A stretch of 17,869 bases of DNA from Gammaproteobacteria bacterium (GCA_013372965.1 JABXIR010000005.1:1-17869), one strand, 5' to 3'. Shown: positions 7,901 to 16,214, counted from the first letter of the stretch. Notes: generated by a model not told the origin, from the letters alone. A program made the numbers and translations.

Positions 7901-9070
7901 ATGGCTATTACCTTAATGACCGAGCAAAGCCTGACGAACAAGCGAGTGCTTATCCGCGAAGACCTAAACGTGCCGATCAAAGATGGAATCATCACGAGTG
8001 ACGCTCGTTTGAGGGCCGCACTTCCGACGCTCAAGTTAGCACTGGAACAAGGGGCTGCGGTCATGGTGATGTCTCATTTAGGTCGCCCAACCGAGGGGGG
8101 CTCTCCTGACGAGAATAGCGCCTACTCTTTAGCTCCTGTTGCCAATTACCTTTCGGAGGTCCTTGGTGTCGAGGTTCGTCTCGTGACGGATTACCTCAGC
8201 GGATGTGACGTTGCTCCTGGGGAGCTCGTGCTACTTGAGAACGTTCGATTCAATCAGGGTGAAAAGTCCGACGACGAAGCTCTCAGCAAGCAGCTGGCAG
8301 CGCTATGTGATGTTTATGTGATGGATGCATTTGGCACAGCGCACCGTGCACAAGCCTCGACCCACGGTGTCGGGAAATTCGCACCGATCGCCTGTGCTGG
8401 TCCTCTGCTTGCCGCTGAATTGGATGCACTCAGCAAGGCGCTCGAAGCGCCAAAAAAGCCTATGATGGCGATCGTTGGTGGCTCGAAAGTGTCCACTAAG
8501 TTGATGGTTCTCGAGTCGTTGGTCGATGTGGTTGATCAGCTCGTCGTGGGGGGCGGTATTGCAAATACATTTTTAGCGGCAGCAGGATTCAATGTGGGTA
8601 AGAGCTTATACGAGCCTGACCTAGTTCCCGCCGCTAAGGCGCTTATGGCAAAGACTTCGATTCCGTTGCCGACCGATGTGGTGGTCGGCAAAGCCTTCGG
8701 CGAAACTGAGCCAGCGATTGTTAAGTCGGTTGATGATGTTGAAGATGATGACATGATCTTCGACATTGGTCCTGATTCTTCTGCAGCACTCGCAAAGCTT
8801 ATTGTCGGCATGAAGACAATACTGTGGAACGGACCGGTTGGTGTGTTTGAATTCGATCAGTTTGGTGCGGGCACAAAAACGATTTCCTTAGCCATCGCTG
8901 AGTCTGAAGGTTTCTCGGTGGCTGGTGGCGGTGACACGCTTGCAGCGATCGACAAGTACGACATCGCAGCGGATGTGTCTTACATCTCGACGGGTGGAGG
9001 CGCATTTCTGGAGTATGTAGAGGGCAACGTACTACCAGCGGTAGCGATGCTCGAAGCGCGCGGAAAATAG
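7901..9070 (+). CDS. pgk: Phosphoglycerate kinase
   Basis: Pgk transfers phosphate between 1,3-bisphosphoglycerate and ADP in glycolysis, or the reverse in gluconeogenesis. At 389 residues it is close to the E. coli enzyme. Visible: REDLNVP near the N-terminus and SHLGRPTEG (3-phosphoglycerate binding), [26 protein letters not shown], the hinge-side [30 protein letters not shown], and the nucleotide-binding GGGDTLAAI followed by [15 protein letters not shown]. The ATG at 7901 follows the epd stop by 4 bases with GGAG 12 bases upstream; Met6 at 7916 is a possible but less likely start. It is the third gene of the tkt operon, with 57 bases before fba. Confidence 0.98.
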   Translation: MAITLMTEQSLTNKRVLIREDLNVPIKDGIITSDARLRAALPTLKLALEQGAAVMVMSHLGRPTEGGSPDENSAYSLAPVANYLSEVLGVEVRLVTDYLSGCDVAPGELVLLENVRFNQGEKSDDEALSKQLAALCDVYVMDAFGTAHRAQASTHGVGKFAPIACAGPLLAAELDALSKALEAPKKPMMAIVGGSKVSTKLMVLESLVDVVDQLVVGGGIANTFLAAAGFNVGKSLYEPDLVPAAKALMAKTSIPLPTDVVVGKAFGETEPAIVKSVDDVEDDDMIFDIGPDSSAALAKLIVGMKTILWNGPVGVFEFDQFGAGTKTISLAIAESEGFSVAGGGDTLAAIDKYDIAADVSYISTGGGAFLEYVEGNVLPAVAMLEARGK

Positions 9071-9084
9071 GCGATAAAAATCGC
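9071..9084 (+). other. Small hairpin in the pgk-fba spacer
   Basis: GCGAT-AAAA-ATCGC forms a 5-base-pair perfect stem directly after the pgk stop codon. It has no T-run after it, so it is not an intrinsic terminator. It could be a 3'-end stabiliser or processing signal in a polycistronic message, or chance. The rest of the 57-base spacer is A-rich and ends in the fba ribosome-binding site GAGG (9116-9119). Confidence 0.3.
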
Positions 9085-9127
9085 ATAACTAAAGAACGAC
9101 TAAAACAAAATCTACGAGGGTTAAATT

Positions 9128-10192
9128 ATGGCACTTATCTCGATGAGGCAGATGCTGGATCATGCGGCGGAGTTCGGTTACGGAGTTCCGGCGTTCAACG
9201 TAAATAACTTAGAGCAAACGCGTGCAATCATGGAGGCGGCCGCAAAAACGGATAGCCCTGTGATCCTGCAAGCATCTGCAGGCGCTCGGAAGTACGCGGG
9301 TGCTCCATTTTTACGCCACCTAATCTTGGCGGCCATCGAAGAATTTCCCAATGTTCCAGTGGTTATGCATCAAGATCACGGCACAAGCCCAGCGGTATGT
9401 CAGCGCTCGATCCAGCTTGGTTTTTCATCGGTTATGATGGACGGTTCTCTTCGCGAAGACGGCAAGACGCCTTCAGACTATGAATACAATGTCGAAGTGA
9501 CGCGCCGCACTGTTGAAATGGCTCATGCCTGCGGAGTATCGGTCGAGGGTGAGCTAGGATGTTTGGGATCGCTCGAAACTGGCCAGGCCGGCGAAGAAGA
9601 TGGCGTGGGCGCAGAGGGTACGCTTTCTCACGAGCAGATGTTAACCGATCCTGAAGAGGCTGCTGATTTTGTTGCGAAGACTGGTGTAGACGCTCTTGCC
9701 ATTGCCATTGGCACTTCTCACGGTGCGTACAAGTTTACTCGTCCACCAACTGGAGATATCCTCGCGATTGAGCGAATCAAAGCGATTCATCAACGAATCC
9801 CGAACACTCACCTTGTCATGCACGGCTCATCTTCGGTGCCTCAAGAATGGTTGGCCATCATTAACGAGTTTGGTGGCAGCATTCCCGAGACCTACGGCGT
9901 GCCGGTTGAAGAAATTTGCGAAGGCATTAAAAACGGCGTGCGCAAAGTCAATATCGATACGGACTTACGCCTCGCCTCAACTGGTGCAACGCGTCGCTTC
10001 TTGGCCCAGAACCCGAGTGAGTTTGACCCGCGTAAGTTCTTACAAAAGAGCACCGACGCGATGGCGCAAATCTGTATTGATCGCTATGAAGCCTTCGGCG
10101 CAGCTGGTCAGGGTTCGAAGATCAAACCGATTTCACTCGATGCGATGGTTGCTCGCTACGATTCAGGCGAGCTTGATCCAAAGATTAATTAA
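9128..10192 (+). CDS. fba: Class II fructose-1,6-bisphosphate aldolase (Calvin-cycle subtype)
   Basis: The zinc-dependent aldolase joins dihydroxyacetone phosphate and glyceraldehyde-3-phosphate (or splits the product); the same fold uses sedoheptulose bisphosphate in some species. It has 354 residues. Visible: [14 protein letters not shown] (about 17-30), HQDHGTS with Asp83 and zinc ligand His84, [25 protein letters not shown] with Glu142, [11 protein letters not shown] with His198, [12 protein letters not shown] with His232, and [18 protein letters not shown] binding the second phosphate. The overall form and length match the class II subtype often annotated as Calvin-cycle type (cbbA/fda); that name is about sequence, and nothing here shows carbon fixation. 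GAGG sits 8 bases before the ATG. It is the last gene of the tkt operon and is followed by a strong terminator. Confidence 0.96.
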   Translation: MALISMRQMLDHAAEFGYGVPAFNVNNLEQTRAIMEAAAKTDSPVILQASAGARKYAGAPFLRHLILAAIEEFPNVPVVMHQDHGTSPAVCQRSIQLGFSSVMMDGSLREDGKTPSDYEYNVEVTRRTVEMAHACGVSVEGELGCLGSLETGQAGEEDGVGAEGTLSHEQMLTDPEEAADFVAKTGVDALAIAIGTSHGAYKFTRPPTGDILAIERIKAIHQRIPNTHLVMHGSSSVPQEWLAIINEFGGSIPETYGVPVEEICEGIKNGVRKVNIDTDLRLASTGATRRFLAQNPSEFDPRKFLQKSTDAMAQICIDRYEAFGAAGQGSKIKPISLDAMVARYDSGELDPKIN

Positions 10193-10211
10193 ACGCCTGA
10201 GTTCTTCTAAG

Positions 10212-10241
10212 GCCCTCAAGCGATTGTTTGGGGGCTTTTTT
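10212..10241 (+). terminator. Intrinsic terminator of the tkt-epd-pgk-fba operon
   Basis: The stem GCCCTCAAGC (10212-10221) pairs with GTTTGGGGGC (10226-10235) over 10 base pairs including two G-T pairs, with a GATT loop, then six T (10236-10241) and, after one G, four more T. It starts 20 bases after the fba stop codon. Confidence 0.92.
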
Positions 10242-10380
10242 GTTTTAGGTTGGTCGATCGCCATTGTCATTTTCGCAACATTGTTGCCTTGTCTACTAAA
10301 TATGCTACTCTGGTTTATACGATTGCTCTGCTTGCTCAGGGTGGCGATCGAAACATATAACGGCATTGGAGGCCCAGAGT
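10242..10380 (+). other. Spacer before the lipoprotein gene with a possible promoter
   Basis: Between the fba terminator and the lipoprotein ATG there is no gene I can support. A possible promoter is TTGCCT (10284-10289), a 16-base spacer and TACTCT (10306-10311) preceded by TGC, an extended -10 form. The -10 itself matches poorly, so this is a weak call. The ribosome-binding site GGAGG (10368-10372) is strong. Confidence 0.3.
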
Positions 10381-10722
10381 ATGAAGGTAGTTAACATAGG
10401 AGTTATTTTAACCGCCGCGTTCTTATCGGCGTGTGCGTCAACGGAGTCTGTTCGTGAAACAGCGGTCGAAATTGACGAAAATCGCTTTGAAATGACGGTT
10501 CCAGTGGGACTGGCCGAACCACGTGAACGCGCCGAGGCGAGATTAGCAGAGATGGCTCAATTATTCTGCGCAGACAACCGAAGTGCAATGGCAACCGATT
10601 TCGAGTACGAGGATAGCCCTCTTTATGCACTTAACACGGGTGGTATGTGCGGAGCGTCTGTTTGTCCGACAGGAAGGTCCGTTCAGGTGATGCGCATGAA
10701 TGCGCAGTTCAGCTGTAGCTAA
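10381..10722 (+). CDS. Small cysteine-containing lipoprotein of unknown function
   Basis: The 113-residue protein begins MKVVNIGVILTAAFLSAC, a lipoprotein signal with lipobox L-S-A-C and lipidated Cys18. Ala at the next position is not an inner-membrane retention signal, so outer-membrane delivery is expected. The mature part of about 95 residues is acidic at first (ESVRETAVEIDENRFEM), then a likely helix (EPRERAEARLAEMAQLFCADN). It has four further cysteines (63, 90, 95, 112), of which 90 and 95 form a C-x4-C pair in GMCGASVCPTG; two disulfides in the periplasm are plausible. The ATG at 10381 is preferred over an in-frame TTG at 10366 because GGAGG lies 8 bases before it and because the signal peptide then starts cleanly. 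It stands alone between two terminator hairpins. I do not recognise the family. Confidence 0.8.
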   Translation: MKVVNIGVILTAAFLSACASTESVRETAVEIDENRFEMTVPVGLAEPRERAEARLAEMAQLFCADNRSAMATDFEYEDSPLYALNTGGMCGASVCPTGRSVQVMRMNAQFSCS

Positions 10723-10745
10723 GCACACGTATTACGCATCAATCC

Positions 10746-10771
10746 ACAACGGAGGCGAAAGCCTCCGTTGT
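10746..10771. terminator. Hairpin between the lipoprotein and PBP1A genes, probable bidirectional terminator
   Basis: ACAACGGAGGC (10746-10756) and GCCTCCGTTGT (10761-10771) form a perfect 11-base-pair stem closed by a GAAA tetraloop. It lies between two convergent genes, 23 bases after the lipoprotein stop and 12 bases from the PBP1A stop. The T-content after it is weak on both strands (TGTTAT rightward), so termination may be imperfect or the hairpin may act partly as a 3'-end protector. Confidence 0.7.
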
Positions 10772-10783
10772 TGTTATGGTGTA

Positions 10784-13225
10784 TTAAAAGATGTCGTCGA
10801 GATTTCGGCGTCGAGGCTCCTCGGTCTCGCCGAAAATATCCTCAGTTACCACCGTTTCCACGTCTGGAAGGTTGTCCTGGCGGAAGTACTCTACAATCGA
10901 GTTATCTCGATTCTGCGTGCGTAATCCAGTTTCGGGATTGATTCTCACCGCCACGATGCCATCGGGTACATCACGCTGATAAACGGGCTCTTCGGCAAGC
11001 GCCTCTCGCATAAAGTCGATCCAAATCGGAAGCGCCGCCGAGCCGCCGTATTCACGGTCACCTAATCTGCGTTCAGCGTCGTCGTAACCGACCCAAACTA
11101 CGGTTGCCAGGTTTCGTTGATATCCAGAAAACCACGCGTCAGTCGGTCCGTTAGTGGTACCTGTTTTACCGGCAATATCTGGGCGTTCGAGAGCCCGAGC
11201 ACGGCGACCGGTGCCAAGTTTAATCACGTCTTGCAGAATGCTATCAAGTAAGAAGTTTACAGACTCATCCATGACGCGCGGCGCATCGTTAAAGCGTGTC
11301 GGTTCGATCAAGTCATCAAGCGATAGAGCTTCCTCTTCTACGGACGATTCGCGCTGAGCTAAGCAGGCAGTGTCGCACACGACCGCACCTTCATGCTGGT
11401 AGATGATATTTCCATAAGAATCTTCGATGCGCTCGATGAGGTACGGCTCAACACGATAGCCACCGTTCGCAAGCATGGCATAGAGCTCGGCCATTTTAAG
11501 GGGCGTTTGCCCCTGAGCTCCGAGCGCAATTGAGAGTCCTGTGCGCGAAAGCTCCGAGCGATTAAACCCAACCGCAGCGAGGTAGTTGCGGATGTGATTG
11601 AGGCCGAGCTCCTGCACTATGCGTACCGACACCATGTTTCGAGATTGATAGAGCGCTTGTCTGAGTCTCGTTGGCCCGTTAAAGCGCCCGCCGTCATTCG
11701 TTGGTCGCCAAATTGATTCGCCGTCGGGTACTACGACCGGCGAGTCGTTGATGAGCGTCGCGGGTGTCATTCCCGAGTCGAGTGCTGCGGCATAAATGAA
11801 CGGCTTGAAGCTCGAACCCGGCTGTCGTACCGCCCGTTCAGCTCGGTTGTAGTCACCGGTGTAGCCGCCAACCAGTGATCGAATCGCGCCGGTGTTTGGA
11901 TCGACCGCGATCAGCGCGCCCTGGATTTCGGGGACTTGTGAGATCGAGTTAAGGTCTGGCGTGAGGCGAATCATATCGCCGATCACAAATACTTCATTCA
12001 GTGCACTGGGCGTGCGACCGATTTGGTTTTCGTCGATGTAAGGACGCAACTCATCGAGGCGTTCCGAGAAATCGATGGTCAGCTCCGTGTTGCGGTCGAG
12101 CTTCAGTGTCAGTACGTTGGCGTCGATGCCAATGACAACGGCTGGGACATGACCGCCGATGGTGGGAGTATTCTCAACGCGGTTTATTTGGGCGGCGATG
12201 ACTTGCTCGACTTGCTCGGGAGTAATCTGCCCGCCGAGCATCTGTGAAGCATCAACCTCTGGCCCTCGATAACCCTTGCGTGAATCAAAGGCGTTGAGGC
12301 CGTTTTCGAGTGCGTTGTTCGCAACCGTTTGCCAGTCGCTATTAACCGTGGTGTAAATGCGATAACCGAGCGTACTGTAGTCTTCCCCAAACTGTTCCAC
12401 AGCGAAGAGGCGGGCCATTTCGGCGACGTAGGGCGCGTGGACATCGAGTTGAGTGTCGTGAGTGGACGCACTCATTGGTTCTGTAAGCGCGTGGTCTAGT
12501 TCTTCTCGGCTAATCATATTTAGGCTGTGCATCCGGCGTAAAATCCAATTGCGGCGCTCAAGCGCGCGTGTTGGATTAACAATTGGATTATAAATTGACG
12601 GCCCTTTCGGGAGCCCAGCAATCATAGCCATTTGAGCGAGTGTCAGCTGATCAATGGTCGTACCGTAGTAAACTTCGGCGGCCGCTTGAATTCCGTAGGC
12701 TCTTTTTCCAAGAAATATTTTGTTTACGTAAAGCTGAAAGATCTCATCTTTTGATAGCTGTTGTTCAATCTGAAAACTCAGTAAGATTTCGCTAAATTTG
12801 CGTGTGAACGTCTGGCCACGGTGTAAGTAAATATTTCGCGCGACCTGCATCGTGATGGTCGAGCCCCCACCTTGGATTTCACCCGTGGTCGCTAAACCAA
12901 CGACGGCGCGAGCAAGACCTTTGAAATCCACGCCGCTGTGCTCAAAAAAACGATCGTCCTCTGCCGCTAAGAAGGCGTTAACAAAGTTCCTAGGGATGTC
13001 GCTTGCTTCAACGGGTATTCGCTTTTGCTCGCCGAACGATCCAATCAGGGCGCCGTCGTTGGCGTAAACGGTCAGTGGCGTTTGCATGCGAATATCGCTA
13101 AGCTCTTGAAGCGCAGGCAATTTAGGGGTTAGATAGAGGTATATTCCGGCGCCTGCCATGAGCCCGCCACCGATAATGGCTGCGATGCTCCAAGTAAAAA
13201 ATGATAATAACGATTTTAGTTTCAT
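10784..13225 (-). CDS. mrcA: Penicillin-binding protein 1A, bifunctional peptidoglycan glycosyltransferase/transpeptidase
   Basis: PBP1A polymerises and cross-links peptidoglycan at the inner membrane's outer face. It has 813 residues. A short cytoplasmic start and one membrane segment (about 9-32) are followed by a GT51 domain with catalytic Glu89 in EDDRFFEHSGVD, GGGSTITMQVARN (119-131) and KIFLGKRAYGIQAAAEVYYG. An OB-like insert follows (about 310-430), which is typical of PBP1A. The transpeptidase has Ser471 in SSFK, Ser528-Arg-Asn and Lys687 in KTGTTN. An acidic C-terminal tail ends EEPRRRNLDDIF. The ribosome-binding site is weak. The gene is divergent from pilM, the usual mrcA/ponA-pilMNOPQ arrangement in gammaproteobacteria. 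It converges on the lipoprotein gene. Confidence 0.95.
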   Translation of the reverse strand: MKLKSLLSFFTWSIAAIIGGGLMAGAGIYLYLTPKLPALQELSDIRMQTPLTVYANDGALIGSFGEQKRIPVEASDIPRNFVNAFLAAEDDRFFEHSGVDFKGLARAVVGLATTGEIQGGGSTITMQVARNIYLHRGQTFTRKFSEILLSFQIEQQLSKDEIFQLYVNKIFLGKRAYGIQAAAEVYYGTTIDQLTLAQMAMIAGLPKGPSIYNPIVNPTRALERRNWILRRMHSLNMISREELDHALTEPMSASTHDTQLDVHAPYVAEMARLFAVEQFGEDYSTLGYRIYTTVNSDWQTVANNALENGLNAFDSRKGYRGPEVDASQMLGGQITPEQVEQVIAAQINRVENTPTIGGHVPAVVIGIDANVLTLKLDRNTELTIDFSERLDELRPYIDENQIGRTPSALNEVFVIGDMIRLTPDLNSISQVPEIQGALIAVDPNTGAIRSLVGGYTGDYNRAERAVRQPGSSFKPFIYAAALDSGMTPATLINDSPVVVPDGESIWRPTNDGGRFNGPTRLRQALYQSRNMVSVRIVQELGLNHIRNYLAAVGFNRSELSRTGLSIALGAQGQTPLKMAELYAMLANGGYRVEPYLIERIEDSYGNIIYQHEGAVVCDTACLAQRESSVEEEALSLDDLIEPTRFNDAPRVMDESVNFLLDSILQDVIKLGTGRRARALERPDIAGKTGTTNGPTDAWFSGYQRNLATVVWVGYDDAERRLGDREYGGSAALPIWIDFMREALAEEPVYQRDVPDGIVAVRINPETGLRTQNRDNSIVEYFRQDNLPDVETVVTEDIFGETEEPRRRNLDDIF

Positions 13226-13439
13226 TTAAATGTCGCCGATTTTGACGTGTTTTTTGTAACCCATGTCGCAAATACGCTGGTAAATTGGGTTTAAGTCTAC
13301 CGTGCTTGTCCCAAGGGGGCTAGGATTAAGTATATATTGTAACGGAATTGACAGGCTGTTGAGCAAGTCACATTTGCTCGGCGCAGATTGTGTAAGATAA
13401 CATTAATTAAAGTTCTCCTTACTATAGGAATACATAACA
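13226..13439. other. Divergent control region between mrcA and pilM
   Basis: The 214-base spacer holds no gene I can support. It contains AT-rich promoter-like stretches, for example TATATATTGTAA (13331-13342), and a consensus -35 hexamer TTGACA (13348-13353), but no well-spaced -10 follows on the plus strand; TAAGAT (13393-13398) is the nearest plausible one and lies much too far away to pair with TTGACA. An inverted repeat at 13361-13379 is listed separately. AGGA (13426-13429) is the pilM ribosome-binding site. Confidence 0.5.
13361..13379. promoter_or_regulatory. Inverted repeat upstream of pilM, possible operator
   Basis: GAGCAA-GTCACAT-TTGCTC has perfect 6-base arms around a 7-base spacer, 60 bases before the pilM ATG. 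It lies just after a TTGACA hexamer, in the region between two divergent promoters. A dimeric regulator could bind here, or it may be chance; no regulator gene is nearby to support an assignment. Confidence 0.35.
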
Positions 13440-14516
13440 ATGAGTTTGAAGGGGCTACTGCCAAAACCCCAGCGCAAAGTACTCGGGCTTGATGTCAGCT
13501 CTACTGCGGTCAAGTTGCTTGAGCTTAGTAAAAGCGGGAATAGCTACCGCGTCGAAGCATACGGCGTGATGGGTCTGCCCGAGGGTGCGGTGGTTGAAAG
13601 AACAATCAAAGATCCCGATGCAGTTTCGAAGTGCATTAAGCAACTAGTGGATCGCACGGGCACGCGTGTTAAAGGTGCCGCAGTGGCTGTGTCCGGCTCG
13701 TCAGTGATCATTAAGCGTCTACAGATGCCCGAGGGTCTCAGCGAAACCGACCTTGAGTCTCGTATCATGGTTGACGCAGAGCAATATATCACGTTCCCAA
13801 TCGAAGAGGTTTCTCTTGATTTTGAAGTGCTAGGCCCTTCAACCCGTGAAGGACAAGTGGATGTGTTGTTGGTGGCATGCCGATCAGAGAGCGTTGAGGC
13901 GCTATCGGATGTAGTCCGAGCGGCGGGATTGTCGCCACAGGTCGTCGACGTAGAAGTCTACGCGCTTGCCAGAGCCTTTGTGTTCGTCGCCCCACAGCTC
14001 GAAGCTGCGGATGATGCAAACATTGCCTTAATCGACATCGGTGCCCGGTCAACCGGCATTACGATCATCTCAAATGGGTCTGTGGGTGTGCCGCGAGAAG
14101 TGAATTTTGGCGGGCATTTGCTCACGGACCAAATCATGCACCGCTACGGCTTGTCAGTCGAAGAAGCGGGCCAAGCCAAGCGTTTGGGTGGCCTTCCAGA
14201 TGACTACACTTCCGAGGTGTTGACCCCTTGGGTTGATGACGCTGTCGAGCAGCTTCAGAGTAACTTAAGAAACTATATGTCCTCGGTTGGGCTCTCGGAG
14301 GTCGATTACGTTGTATTCTCCGGTGGTGGTGCTGCTACGCCCGGACTTTCCGAGGCGTTCGAAAAACGCACTGGTTTTTCTTCGTTTGTTTCAGATCCAT
14401 TTAGCCGAGTTGAGTTCGCCAAGAAGATTAACAAGCGTGCTTTAAAATCAGACGCCCAAGCGATGACAATCGCCACTGGCTTAGCGATGTGGAGTTTTAT
14501 CGATGGCAAACATTAA
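13440..14516 (+). CDS. pilM: Type IV pilus inner-membrane platform protein PilM
   Basis: PilM is a cytoplasmic actin-like protein that binds the N-terminal tail of PilN and links the pilus motor region to the PilNOP alignment complex. It has 358 residues. Visible: LGLDVSSTAVKLLEL (phosphate-1-like loop) near the N-terminus, YITFPIEEVSLDFEVLG, ALIDIGARSTGITII (phosphate-2-like), NFGGHLLTDQIMHRYGLSVEEAGQAKR, and FSGGGAATPGL (nucleotide-binding). These fit the FtsA/PilM fold. The ATG has AGGA 10 bases upstream. Its end overlaps pilN by 14 bases. It is the first gene of pilMNOPQ and is divergent from the PBP1A gene. Confidence 0.96.
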   Translation: MSLKGLLPKPQRKVLGLDVSSTAVKLLELSKSGNSYRVEAYGVMGLPEGAVVERTIKDPDAVSKCIKQLVDRTGTRVKGAAVAVSGSSVIIKRLQMPEGLSETDLESRIMVDAEQYITFPIEEVSLDFEVLGPSTREGQVDVLLVACRSESVEALSDVVRAAGLSPQVVDVEVYALARAFVFVAPQLEAADDANIALIDIGARSTGITIISNGSVGVPREVNFGGHLLTDQIMHRYGLSVEEAGQAKRLGGLPDDYTSEVLTPWVDDAVEQLQSNLRNYMSSVGLSEVDYVVFSGGGAATPGLSEAFEKRTGFSSFVSDPFSRVEFAKKINKRALKSDAQAMTIATGLAMWSFIDGKH

Positions 14517-15069
14517 CCTCCTGCCGTGGCGCGAAAAGCGTCGCGAGTTAAAGAAGCGCGAATTTCTTACCGCTTGTATTGCTGTTGTCCTCGCGTGCGT
14601 CTTAGCATTGCTAGGTGTTTACACCTTCTTTGAGGGGCAGCTTAGCAATCAGCGTGACCGAAATGCCCGACTAGACCAAGAGATTAGAATGCTCCAGACG
14701 CAAGTCGCTGAAATCGCGTCGTTGCGCGAGCAGAAACAGCAGATGATCGATCGAATGCAGGTCATCCAGAGTCTTCAGGGCGATCGGCCAAAAATCGTTT
14801 ATTTATTCGACCAGTTGGCTCGAACGCTCCCGCAGGGTGTTTTTTACAAGTCGGTGAAGCGCGAGGGCGAACGCATGCAGATCGTCGGTATTGCTGAATC
14901 TAGCGCACGTATCTCTGCACTCATTCGTCGACTGGATGCTTCGGAATGGTTTTTTGATCCTCGTCCAACCGAGATTACCGCTGCGCCGCAGTACGGAGAA
15001 TTTGCTTCTCAATTCACCTTGATCGTGGGTATCGATAACCCAAATGAAACTGATGAAGAGGAGGATTGA
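14503..15069 (+). CDS. pilN: Type IV pilus assembly protein PilN
   Basis: PilN is a bitopic inner-membrane protein. It begins MANINLLPWREKRRELKKRE, carrying the INLLPWR tail that docks into PilM. A membrane segment follows at about 21-43 (FLTACIAVVLACVLALLGVY), then a periplasmic coiled coil at about 45-90 rich in Gln, Arg and Leu, then a small ferredoxin-like fold (VYLFDQLARTLPQGVFYKSV onward) that pairs with PilO. The length of 188 residues is usual. The ATG lies inside the end of pilM, showing translational coupling. The C-terminus is strongly acidic (NETDEEED). Confidence 0.95.
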   Translation: MANINLLPWREKRRELKKREFLTACIAVVLACVLALLGVYTFFEGQLSNQRDRNARLDQEIRMLQTQVAEIASLREQKQQMIDRMQVIQSLQGDRPKIVYLFDQLARTLPQGVFYKSVKREGERMQIVGIAESSARISALIRRLDASEWFFDPRPTEITAAPQYGEFASQFTLIVGIDNPNETDEEED

Positions 15070-15071
15070 TT

Positions 15072-15680
15072 GTGTCTTTAAGTGATTCTCTTGCAAAACT
15101 TAATGAGTTAGATCTCGCGGATCTCGATTTTGAAAACGTTGGGTCGTGGCCAATTGCTGGTCGTGCTGTGTTATGGCTGCTGATTGCAATACTGACGGCA
15201 GGGATTGGCTACTGGTTCGTCGTTTTGCCGCAAATTGAGCAGCTCGAACGAGCACAACTAGAAGAAGTTCAGAAGCGCCAGCGTTTCGAAAGTTTCGCGG
15301 TTCAGGCCGCGAGTCTTGAGGTGTATCGAGCTCAGTTGGTCGAAGTAGAGCAGTCGTTCAGCGCATTATTGTCTCAGCTACCATCCGAAACCGAGGTGCC
15401 AGGATTGTTAGATGACGTGAGTGACTCGGGTCTTAACAGTGGCCTTAGCTTTGATAAAATCCAGTTGCGTCCTGATATCGTGCGTGAATACTACGTCGAG
15501 CTTCCAATTGAGATAGAGGTTCGCGGTGGGTTCCATGATATGGGTACGTTTGTTTCGGGTGTCGCTGGATTGTCGCGGATCGTGACATTACACAACTTTG
15601 AGATTACGGGCGACGATCCGTCAGCTCTGAAAATGTCGATCAATGCCTCGACCTACCGCTACAAGGGGGCAGAAGAATGA
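15072..15680 (+). CDS. pilO: Type IV pilus assembly protein PilO
   Basis: PilO forms a periplasmic heterodimer with PilN that positions the secretin and transmits motor state. I start it at the GTG at 15072, giving 202 residues beginning (M)SLSDSLAKLNELDLADLD, which matches the usual PilO N-terminus. The strong GAGGAGGA (15058-15065) is then about 6 bases upstream, whereas an in-frame TTG at 15066 would lie immediately against it. Features in order: the LDFENVGSWP motif before a membrane segment (about 32-52), a coiled coil (about 54-95), and a globular domain with LSQLPSETEVPGLLDDVSDSGLNSGL, YVELPIEIEVRGGFHDMGTFVSGVAGLSRIVTLHNFEI and TYRY, all conserved. Its stop overlaps the pilP start by ATGA. 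Confidence 0.95.
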   Translation: MSLSDSLAKLNELDLADLDFENVGSWPIAGRAVLWLLIAILTAGIGYWFVVLPQIEQLERAQLEEVQKRQRFESFAVQAASLEVYRAQLVEVEQSFSALLSQLPSETEVPGLLDDVSDSGLNSGLSFDKIQLRPDIVREYYVELPIEIEVRGGFHDMGTFVSGVAGLSRIVTLHNFEITGDDPSALKMSINASTYRYKGAEE

Positions 15681-16198
15681 TTAAGCGTATCGTTACCTTG
15701 TCGTTGTTTGCCTTATTGGCGGGTTGCGTCGAAGAGCAGGCCGACCTCGATGTCTATATTACACAGGTGAAAGCTAGACCGCCCGGACGCGTAGAGCCAC
15801 TACCCGAATTTAAGCCCTATGAGACCTTCGTTTACGCTGCGTCTGGTAAGCGAAGCCCATTCGAGCCTCCAATTACCGCGGCACAGCTACTGGCGGGTAA
15901 CTCGAATGCCGTGTCCAGTGTGCAGCCGCCTGATAACCATGTCCGTCAACCACTCGAATACGTAGCGATTACTTCGCTAAGAATGATTGGCCACATCGAT
16001 AAAGACGGTCGTCGTTGGGCGTTGCTCGAATCAGACGAGGGGTCGGTGCATCGAGTAACAGTCGGTGAGTACATAGGTAAGAACTACGGAAAGATTACAT
16101 CCATTTCACCGATATCGATCGAGTTGCTTGAAATTGTACCCAATGGGCCGCGAGCCTGGGTCGAGCGTCCTCGGACTATTTCACTGGTCGCTCAGTAA
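15677..16198 (+). CDS. pilP: Type IV pilus inner-membrane lipoprotein PilP
   Basis: PilP is a lipoprotein bridging the PilNO dimer to the N0 domain of the PilQ secretin. The signal MIKRIVTLSLFALLAGC has lipobox L-A-G-C with lipidated Cys17. A long flexible Pro-rich stretch follows (RPPGRVEPLPEFKPYETFVYAASGKRSPFEPP; the YxxSPFEPP-like element is typical). The C-terminal beta-sandwich begins near RQPLEYVAITSLRMIGHI and continues through WALLESDEGSVHRVTVGEYIGKNYGKI. It is 173 residues, the usual length. The ATGA overlap with pilO shows coupling. Confidence 0.95.
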   Translation: MIKRIVTLSLFALLAGCVEEQADLDVYITQVKARPPGRVEPLPEFKPYETFVYAASGKRSPFEPPITAAQLLAGNSNAVSSVQPPDNHVRQPLEYVAITSLRMIGHIDKDGRRWALLESDEGSVHRVTVGEYIGKNYGKITSISPISIELLEIVPNGPRAWVERPRTISLVAQ

Positions 16199-16214
16199 GG
16201 CGGGGTAGAAGATT

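Noticed and set aside
8799..9086. A minus-strand open frame of 95 codons antisense to pgk
   Set aside because: Its composition (runs of Arg, Leu, His, Cys) is that of a shadow frame over pgk; no independent support.
9128..10192. Evidence for a Calvin cycle from tkt, pgk and the Calvin-subtype aldolase
   Set aside because: No RuBisCO or phosphoribulokinase gene is present, and this aldolase subtype is common in non-autotrophic gammaproteobacteria.
10366..10380. Earlier TTG start for the lipoprotein
   Set aside because: The TTG overlaps the strong GGAGG ribosome-binding site; the ATG at 10381 is correctly spaced and gives a clean lipoprotein signal.
9696..10394. A 232-codon open frame overlapping the 3' half of fba in another frame
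   Set aside because: It lies over a highly conserved aldolase sequence, has low-complexity Arg/Ser/Leu composition typical of a shadow frame, and reads through the fba terminator.
13348..13398. Sigma-70 promoter for pilM using TTGACA and TAAGAT
   Set aside because: The two hexamers are 39 bases apart, far beyond a working spacer, so they cannot form one promoter.
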